NCBI GenBank assembly: GCA_900551385.1
Contig: URVS01000024.1
Coordinates: 1-11,635, forward strand
DNA length: 11,635 nt
Origin: an uncultured Mollicutes bacterium
GTDB lineage: Bacteria > Bacillota_I > Bacilli_A > RFN20 > CAG-449
Reading direction: 5' to 3'
A program made the position numbers and the translations under genes. Within the stretch, counting starts at the first letter, position 1. Each line of letters opens with the position of its first letter. Shown piece by piece: positions 6,900 to 11,635 of the stretch. Below the pieces are notes generated by a model that made no database searches, was not told where the DNA came from, and saw only the letters and a program-made list of their open reading frames with translations.

Positions 6900-7189
6900 G
6901 TACTATTGCAAAAAATACCTTAAATGATGGTAAAACGGTAAAAATAAGGTCTTTAGTAGTATGGGGAAACAGGCCGACACCCAAAAAAGCACCCATCCTA
7001 CATCGTATCGATATGGGAATAGAGGAGGAACATTTATACACTATGGTAGGAATAGGTGAAAAAGCTTCTACCATGCTCGTATGTATAAAGAAAAAAATTC
7101 TCTTTTGGAAACATAACAAAAATATGGAAGTGCATGTTGAAATAGCAAAAAGAAGTCACAAGAAAAAAAGATATGTTTTAAAACTTTGA
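6890..7189 (+). other. Unassigned stretch after the IS with a 99-codon open frame
   Basis: A frame opens just inside the IS right hairpin (previous stop at 6887-6889) and continues to TGA at 7187-7189. Its composition is protein-like and rich in charged residues (for example VKIRSLVVWGNRPTPKKAP and MGIEEEHLYTMVGIGEKAS). There is no good start near the 5' end. An internal ATG at 7039 would give about 49 residues, but its AGGAGG is too far upstream. I recognise no family. It could be the distal part of a gene cut by the IS or a degenerate RNA-encoding region. An opposite-strand frame (6892-7119) is less protein-like. Confidence 0.25.
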
Positions 7190-7254
7190 ATATGGTTGGC
7201 AAATTTTTTATTAATTAACAAATTAAATTTTGATTAAGTAAATGAATTATAATT

Positions 7255-7294
7255 ATCGTTGGAATTTTCTTAAATTTATTGAAATTCCAATGAA
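7255..7294 (+). repeat. 40-bp palindrome A, overlapping the ATPase promoter
   Basis: The left arm ATCGTTGGAAT (7255-7265) and right arm (7284-7294, ATTCCAATGAA, two mismatches to a perfect complement) flank an 18-base loop. An alternative pairing, CGTTGGAATTT (7257-7267) with AAATTCCAATG (7282-7292), has a single G:T. It matches palindrome B at 8548-8587 in 31 of 40 positions, including loop positions. The right arm covers the -35 box and part of the spacer of the ATPase promoter, so a protein bound here would be expected to block transcription. Confidence 0.75.
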
Positions 7295-7306
7295 AAATGA
7301 TATAAT
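7279..7306 (+). promoter_or_regulatory. Extended -10 promoter of the ATPase gene, apparently leaderless
   Basis: TTGAAA (7279-7284), 16 bases, then TATAAT (7301-7306) preceded by TGA, giving an extended -10 TGATATAAT. The normal start of transcription would fall at about 7312-7314, on the ATG itself at 7313. No Shine-Dalgarno sequence is present between promoter and ATG, unlike the other genes here. Confidence 0.6.
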
Positions 7307-7312
7307 TTAAAT

Positions 7313-8548
7313 ATGGAAAAGATTATTATAAGAGAAAAATATTTAGAAAAAATACGACCATTTTACGATTCTAAATATATTAAAGTAATTACTGGTGTTC
7401 GCAGATGTGGTAAAACAGAACTTTTATTTCAAATTATTAATGAAATAAAAGGATCAGGCGTTAATGAAAAAAATATTATAGTATTTGATTTAGAAGGGAA
7501 AAGTGGAGAAGGTATTACAACAAGATTGTCTTTAGAAAAAAGACTTAATAAACTAATCAAAGATGATGAAAAGTATTATATATTTATTGACGAAGTGCAA
7601 CGAATCAAAAAGTTTGAAGAAGCTATTGCTTCTGTTAGGGTTAGTTTTAATTGTTCATTATTTGTTACTGGAAGTAATTCTAAGATGTTACATGGTAAAA
7701 TGCAAGATCGTTTAACTGGTAGAGCAAAAGAGTTTGAAATTTATCCTTTTACTTATAATGAGACATTAGAATACAAGAAAGTAAATAATATTAAAATTCT
7801 AGAAAATGAGTTTGAGAATTTTATAGAATATGGCGGTATGCCTCAACGATTTGAAGAAGTTGATGAAAATGGGATTCGTGAATATTTATTAGGGCTATAT
7901 TATTCGATAATAGACAAAGATGTTTATTTTGTTCATAAGAAGATTAGTAAAAAAGATTTTATGAATATTTCAAAATATATAATTTCAACAACTGGTAAAA
8001 CTTTTTCAGCATTATCGATAGCAAAATATTTAAAAAACTCGTTACCTAGTGATGAACAAAAAAAATTTTCTGAAACTGTTAATAATTATGCAAAGTATTT
8101 AGAAGAATGTTACTTTATTATGGAATGCAAACCATATTATTTAAAAGGAAAAGAAGCATTAAATGGGACAAAAAAATATTATGCAATTGATAGTGGCCTG
8201 AGAAATGCTTTAGGAAATATTATTGAATTAGATGATACATTTGCTTTAGAAGGTATTATTTATAATGAATTATTATATCGTGGATATGAAGTTAGATATG
8301 GTAAAATGATAGATGGAGAAATTGACTTTGTTGCAATTAAAGGAAAAAAGAAATGTTTAATTCAAGTAGCATATTCAGTAGATACTGAAAAAGCATATAA
8401 TCGTGAATACGGAGCATTTGATAAAATTAATGATTATTCTCCAAAGTATGTAATGACTTTGGATAAAAAAGATACATCTACTAATGGTATTACTCATATT
8501 AATATTATTGATTTTTTAACAAATAAAGTTGATATTAACCTTTCATAA
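7313..8548 (+). CDS. COG1373 family ATPase (AAA_14 + DUF4143)
   Basis: The 411-residue product has the standard two-part build of this widespread, poorly understood family. The N-terminal P-loop domain has Walker A GVRRCGKT (28-35), Walker B YYIFIDE (88-94; D93, E94) and a sensor-like FVTGSNSKML (117-126), then RLTGRAKEFEIYPFTYNE. The C-terminal DUF4143 domain (about 200-400) ends in a restriction-endonuclease-like core: GEIDF (335-339) followed by LIQVAY (349-354), with Gln where the active nuclease motif has Glu. It should bind and hydrolyse ATP in the cytoplasm; its biological role is unknown. Length is normal and all key P-loop residues are intact. The ATG at 7313 is the only start that keeps the usual N-terminus (E-KYL-KI-PF). 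It stands alone, bracketed by two related palindromes, and appears to be translated from a leaderless mRNA. A broken relative lies at 8956. Confidence 0.88.
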   Translation: MEKIIIREKYLEKIRPFYDSKYIKVITGVRRCGKTELLFQIINEIKGSGVNEKNIIVFDLEGKSGEGITTRLSLEKRLNKLIKDDEKYYIFIDEVQRIKKFEEAIASVRVSFNCSLFVTGSNSKMLHGKMQDRLTGRAKEFEIYPFTYNETLEYKKVNNIKILENEFENFIEYGGMPQRFEEVDENGIREYLLGLYYSIIDKDVYFVHKKISKKDFMNISKYIISTTGKTFSALSIAKYLKNSLPSDEQKKFSETVNNYAKYLEECYFIMECKPYYLKGKEALNGTKKYYAIDSGLRNALGNIIELDDTFALEGIIYNELLYRGYEVRYGKMIDGEIDFVAIKGKKKCLIQVAYSVDTEKAYNREYGAFDKINDYSPKYVMTLDKKDTSTNGITHINIIDFLTNKVDINLS

Positions 8549-8587
8549 TCGTTGGAATAATTGTAATTTTATTAAGATTCCAACGAT
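8548..8587 (+). repeat. 40-bp palindrome B, starting on the ATPase stop codon
   Basis: Perfect 11-bp arms ATCGTTGGAAT (8548-8558) and ATTCCAACGAT (8577-8587) enclose an 18-base loop, the same geometry as palindrome A. The first base is the last A of the ATPase TAA stop. No run of T follows closely enough to make a textbook terminator, although a hairpin here could still protect or end the transcript. Confidence 0.8.
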
Positions 8588-8589
8588 AA

Positions 8590-8955
8590 ATTTAAAAGTG
8601 ATATACTTGTCATTAATTTTTTTCGTATTTTTTTGAATTTTAAAAATACGTTTGCAATTATTTACACCAAACATGTAAAATCAGTTTTTAGTAAAAAAAC
8701 AAAAATTTGGATTTAATAAAACTCTAAAATAAAAAAATCATAGATGATTAAGAAAAATATTTATAATGTTTATGATACTTTCTTTTTGCTGAAAATATTC
8801 AAAAGATATATCAAGTACAATTTTTAAATGTGAAATAATTATATTTTATTTCTCCAGAGATGATTATGCATCTGGTACATTTTTTTCTGACCAAACTGGT
8901 TGATTTTATCTTGACACTTTCAAGTGCAAGTTATTGCAAAAAATGAGGACAAACA
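8590..8955. other. Intergenic stretch, no supportable gene
   Basis: AT-rich DNA with frequent stops in all frames. It holds one weak hairpin, CCAGA (8854-8858) with TCTGG (8871-8875), followed by a T-tract at 8880-8886, which could be a degenerate terminator on the plus strand. A consensus-like TTGACA (8911-8916) lies 40 bases before the broken ATPase gene and may be its old -35 box, but I see no good -10. Confidence 0.4.
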
Positions 8956-9149
8956 ATGGAGTTTAAGATGGACAAATACCTTGAAGTAAAAGAAAATGGT
9001 TTCCCAAAGGTAATAATTGGTATAAGAAGATGCGGTAGATTTTATTTATTGGATACAATTTATAGAGAATATTTCAACATGATGAGGACATGATTAAAAA
9101 GTTCGCCTCCGAATCATTCATCAAATATCAAACCATGATTGCTTATTAG
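8956..9149 (+). pseudogene. Frameshifted N-terminal remnant of a second COG1373 ATPase
   Basis: From ATG 8956, with GAGGA (8945-8949) as ribosome binding site, the frame reads DKYLEVKENGFPKVIIGIRR, then CGRFYLLDTIYREYF, before stopping at TGA 9091-9093. This is the family's N-terminus up to and past Walker A. The P-loop is GIRRCGRF, so the essential Lys is Arg and the following Ser/Thr is Phe. Near 9075 the similarity moves to another frame (QHDEDMIKKFASESFIKYQT), which fits the family's next segment (DE..IIKF) and ends at TAG 9147-9149. About 85% of the gene, including Walker B and DUF4143, is missing. The sequence is clearly different from the intact ATPase at 7313, so it is a decayed paralogue and not a recent duplicate. 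Confidence 0.7.
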
Positions 9150-9409
9150 CTAGTTAACATTGCAACTTTTTAATAAAAAGGAAAAAATGACACGATAACT
9201 ATGAAATGAAAGTTATTTAGAATTTTAGTGTAATAATGTAATTGTTGATGTTAATTATCTAAGAAACTCAATTTGTAATTATCCTTATGCAAAAAATAGA
9301 ATCATTTGTAAAACATAAAATAACATTACTCTTTTATATTTGTCCTCAATAAGCTAATAATAATTGTAGAACAAAATATATATGAAGAATACTTAAATGA
9401 AAATGAATA
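9150..9409. other. Intergenic stretch after the ATPase remnant
   Basis: AT-rich with many stops. I found no Walker B, DUF4143 or other family motif that would continue the ATPase remnant. A short frame ending at TAA just before the terminator (NIYEEYLNENE) is too small to support as a gene. Confidence 0.4.
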
Positions 9410-9439
9410 AAAAACTCACATGTGTTATTTGTGAGTTTT
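9410..9439 (-). terminator. Rho-independent terminator of the GH2 gene
   Basis: AAAACTCACA (9410-9419) and TGTGAGTTTT (9430-9439) form a perfect 10-bp stem with a 10-base loop. On the minus strand it begins 3 bases after the GH2 stop codon and is followed by a T-rich run. It has T residues on the plus-strand side too, so it may work in both directions. Confidence 0.85.
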
Positions 9440-9442
9440 AAT

Positions 9443-11365
9443 TTATAAATCTTTATCTTTCTTTTCCCAACTATGAGAATTACCAGTAGTGTTGATATAA
9501 TTTTGATCTAATTCATCAACTTTCTTTATATAAGAAGTATCTTTTAAATCATTACTAATTGCAGTGATATAATTTTCTTTATCTAATTTAATTTTGAATT
9601 TAAATATTTTATCACCTTTTTTAGTTATTTTTTTGTCATTATGGATTAAAGTGACTTCTTTTTGATTAGTGTAAACTGTTATTATTGCTTTATTACCTGT
9701 TCTATTAATAAATCTTTTGCTTGCTATATGAATAAATGGTTCTTTTGACCAATATGCTTTATAAACATAAAATGCATCTTTTTTAATTTTACGATCAAAA
9801 GTTACTAAACCTTTATGATTCCTACCTGGCTCACCGCCTTGATCTCTACCATCAGAAGCAAAATCAAACATATTCCAAACATGAGTAGCCCACATATATG
9901 GGTGTCTAGCAAAACATTTTACTAAATATTCATGATATTTTGCTTGGTATTCTTCACTATTATCACCAATTTTTGGTTTGTTTGAATGGAGATTTGGCAT
10001 ACCTTCTGCTCCATATTCAGAATAACCAATACATCTATTTGGATAAACAAAATGGAAGAAATTAAGCCATACATCATTTAAGAATAATCCTGGTACATAC
10101 CAACCTAAATATAGATTCCATGAAACTAAATCTGTTATATGAGCAAGTTTGTTGAATGGACCACACATAGCAAAACATGCTAAAGCAGTTTTTCTATTTG
10201 GATCGAGAGAATGAACTAAATTATTTAATTTTATATGATGATTAACTAATTTTTTCTTATCTGCTTTGAACATAGTTATTTCATTTGATATACCCCAAAC
10301 TAAAATTGAAGGGTGATTATATTGTTGATAAACTAATTCTTTTAATTGATTTTCAATATTTTCTTCACCATGTTCCATATATTTAGATATATAAGGTACT
10401 TCTGCCCAAACAACTAAACCATATTTATCACATAAAGATAAGAAGTAATCATCATGTTGATAATGAGATAATCTTAATGTATTAGCGCCTATATCTAAAA
10501 TTAAATTCATATCTTCATCTTGATCTTCTTTAGTAATTGCATTGCCAACATTTAAGCGATCTTGATGTCTAGCAACACCACGTAAAGGATATAATTTACC
10601 ATTTAAAAAGAAACCTTTTTTAGGATTAAATTCATAACTTCTAAAACCAAAATGATGTTCTATTTCATCAAGAACAACACCATTATCCATTAATTTTGCT
10701 TTTGCTAAATATAAATATGGATCTTCTAGTCCATTCCATAAATGAGGATTATCTATTGTAATTTGTTCTTTATTTGATAATGTATATAATAATTCTTTTT
10801 CTTGATTATAAATTTCAATAACGATATCTTTATTGGATTTAGTAAATGCTTGTATAGTTAATAAACCTTTATTATCTTTCATAATTGGATCTATTTTTAA
10901 AGGTAAAGCACCAAAAAAATCATAATCAAAATGTTCTTTTTCTAAAATTAATAAATTAACATCACGATAAATTCCACCATAAAAAGTAAAATCAGCTTTT
11001 TGAGGATAAACTGTATCATTAATAGAATTATCAACTTCAACTTTTAATATATTTTTATCTTTTAAATAAGAAGTAATATTGAATCTAAAAGTAGAATAAC
11101 CATTATCATGTGTACCTACTAATTGATCATTAATATATACTTTACTAGATGCATTAGCGCCTTTAAATTCAAGATAAATATCTTTTTTATTTAAATCATA
11201 TTTATTTTCAAATTCATATAAATATGTTAAAGTTCCACGATAATAATCATCTCCACCATCTTGACCATCAATATTATTCCATGTATGAGGTAAGTTGATT
11301 TTATTTTGTTTGTTATTTTGATCTATAAATATCCAATTTTTGTTAATGTTAATTATTTCTTTCAT
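9443..11365 (-). CDS. Glycoside hydrolase family 2 (beta-galactosidase / beta-glucuronidase)
   Basis: The 640-residue product has the GH2 order. An N-terminal jelly-roll sugar-binding domain (about 1-155) contains LPHTWN, DYYRGTLTY, FKGANASSKVYIN and GGIYRDV. An Ig-like domain follows (about 160-245), then the TIM barrel with PLRGVARHQD. The acid/base is E362 in WGISNE and the nucleophile is E450 in SEYGAEG. WNMFDFASDGRDQGG and GRNHKGLVTFDRK-KKDAFYVYKA follow. The N-H-K triplet aligns with the N-x-K that beta-glucuronidases use for the glucuronate carboxylate, but similar NxKGLV sequences occur in GH2 beta-galactosidases, so the substrate is open. There is no signal peptide, so it probably acts in the cytoplasm on imported oligosaccharides; no transporter is in view. 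The ATG at 11365 is preferred because the family similarity begins there; the upstream ATG at 11428 would add 21 hydrophobic residues that cross a TATAAT box. Confidence 0.9.
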   Translation of the reverse strand: MKEIININKNWIFIDQNNKQNKINLPHTWNNIDGQDGGDDYYRGTLTYLYEFENKYDLNKKDIYLEFKGANASSKVYINDQLVGTHDNGYSTFRFNITSYLKDKNILKVEVDNSINDTVYPQKADFTFYGGIYRDVNLLILEKEHFDYDFFGALPLKIDPIMKDNKGLLTIQAFTKSNKDIVIEIYNQEKELLYTLSNKEQITIDNPHLWNGLEDPYLYLAKAKLMDNGVVLDEIEHHFGFRSYEFNPKKGFFLNGKLYPLRGVARHQDRLNVGNAITKEDQDEDMNLILDIGANTLRLSHYQHDDYFLSLCDKYGLVVWAEVPYISKYMEHGEENIENQLKELVYQQYNHPSILVWGISNEITMFKADKKKLVNHHIKLNNLVHSLDPNRKTALACFAMCGPFNKLAHITDLVSWNLYLGWYVPGLFLNDVWLNFFHFVYPNRCIGYSEYGAEGMPNLHSNKPKIGDNSEEYQAKYHEYLVKCFARHPYMWATHVWNMFDFASDGRDQGGEPGRNHKGLVTFDRKIKKDAFYVYKAYWSKEPFIHIASKRFINRTGNKAIITVYTNQKEVTLIHNDKKITKKGDKIFKFKIKLDKENYITAISNDLKDTSYIKKVDELDQNYINTTGNSHSWEKKDKDL

Positions 11366-11400
11366 ATCTTTATTATACTTTCTTATATAAATAATTATAA
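11366..11400 (-). promoter_or_regulatory. Probable promoter of the GH2 gene
   Basis: On the minus strand a consensus TATAAT (11377-11372) ends 6 bases before the ATG, with a weak TTATAA at about 11400-11395. If used, transcription would start on or next to the ATG and the mRNA would be leaderless; the intervening AAAGAT is at best a poor Shine-Dalgarno. Another AT-rich -10-like site farther upstream (near 11460) could give a normal leader instead. Confidence 0.35.
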
Positions 11401-11635
11401 GATAAAAAATTATCGATTTACATTGCATTAATTTTGTGAAAATATTGCAAAAAGTATAAATTATAAATGTATTAAAAATATATTTTTAGCGAATGAGTTT
11501 CTAAAAGTTGTTTAATTACATTTGCAAAAGAATTTAATTAATATATTGATTTATATGATTTAAATAAAAAAAAATTAAAGATTCATTTTAATATAATAAT
11601 TTATAATAAAAAATTAAATTTAATATTATTTAAAA
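11401..11635. other. Upstream region of the GH2 gene, no other gene seen
   Basis: Extremely AT-rich with stops in every frame. I found no RNA gene, repeat or catabolite-repression site that I could defend. Confidence 0.4.

Larger units (their letters stand above)
6225..6905 (+). mobile_element. IS200-type insertion sequence (IS200/IS605 family), inactive
   Basis: A single transposase gene lies between two subterminal hairpins (6231-6248 and 6882-6899), with no terminal inverted repeats and no tnpB. This is the layout of IS200 elements, which move as single strands through a Y1 HUH transposase. Total length near 700 bp fits. The stretch after the gene, with GCCCTTATAGGG-type sequence before the right hairpin, is typical of the group. 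Exact ends are not determinable by eye because the family makes no target duplication; the limits are approximate. The transposase is damaged, so the copy could move only if another copy acted in trans. Confidence 0.75.
7253..8589 (+). mobile_element. Candidate mobile unit: ATPase gene bracketed by palindromes
   Basis: The outer arms TTATCGTTGGAAT (7253-7265) and ATTCCAACGATAA (8577-8589) are perfect 13-bp inverted repeats enclosing one gene. Each arm is itself half of a local 40-bp palindrome, so the unit can also be read as a gene between two direct repeats. No transposase or recombinase lies inside, and no obvious target duplication is visible. If mobile, it would depend on functions supplied in trans. 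The alternative is that the palindromes are regulatory and terminator structures of a fixed gene. The repeats are certain; mobility is hypothesis. Confidence 0.35.

Noticed and set aside
7255..7294. Palindrome A as a terminator of an upstream gene
   Set aside because: No credible gene ends just upstream and no T-tract follows the right arm. The overlap with a strong promoter makes an operator or element end more likely.
7255..8587. CRISPR-like or integron attC array
   Set aside because: There are only two repeats, 1.3 kb apart, with no spacers of regular size. The arms lack the conserved attC core and no integrase gene is visible.

Overview
The window is a very AT-rich piece of a bacterial chromosome. 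Codons are strongly A/T-ending, Trp is TGG and TGA is used as a stop. Together with a VanZ-type membrane protein carrying bacterial Ig-like domains, a Gram-positive-type RlmD and a glycoside hydrolase family 2 enzyme, this suggests a low-GC Firmicute or Mycoplasmatota-like (Bacilli-related) organism, plausibly a gut commensal. That placement is inference; there is no rRNA marker here.

Layout. (1) 1-3300: a RelB/DinJ-type antitoxin gene with no toxin gene after it. Its stop codon directly abuts the stop of a convergent gene for a giant VanZ-family protein, in which about 790 mostly Ig-like residues sit between the first and second membrane helices. (2) 3302-6137: rlmD, the 23S rRNA uracil methyltransferase gene. 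Its 3' end carries a 20-bp sequence that recurs at 6096-6115. Between the copies lies visibly more GC-rich DNA with a foreign-looking SAM-dependent methyltransferase of the leucine carboxyl methyltransferase family. This looks like the relic of an integration into the 3' end of rlmD that rebuilt the gene's last codons. (3) About 6225-6905: a dead IS200-type insertion sequence. Its transposase has Tyr for the first His of the HUH motif and an in-frame TAG just before the nucleophilic Tyr. (4) 7253-8589: a COG1373 (AAA_14/DUF4143) ATPase gene bracketed by two related 40-bp palindromes of identical geometry. One overlaps its apparently leaderless promoter and the other begins on the last base of its stop codon. 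(5) 8956-9149: a frameshifted N-terminal fragment of a second ATPase of the same family. (6) 9410-11365: a cytoplasmic GH2 beta-galactosidase/beta-glucuronidase on the minus strand with a clear terminator.

The genes do not form one pathway. The two ends hold what look like resident genes (VanZ-Ig protein, rlmD, GH2). The middle 4.6-9.2 kb is an accessory island of independent insertions and decaying relics. The best candidates for undescribed biology are the palindrome-bracketed ATPase unit and the VanZ protein with its huge extracellular insertion. I see no complete defence system, CRISPR array, rRNA or tRNA.
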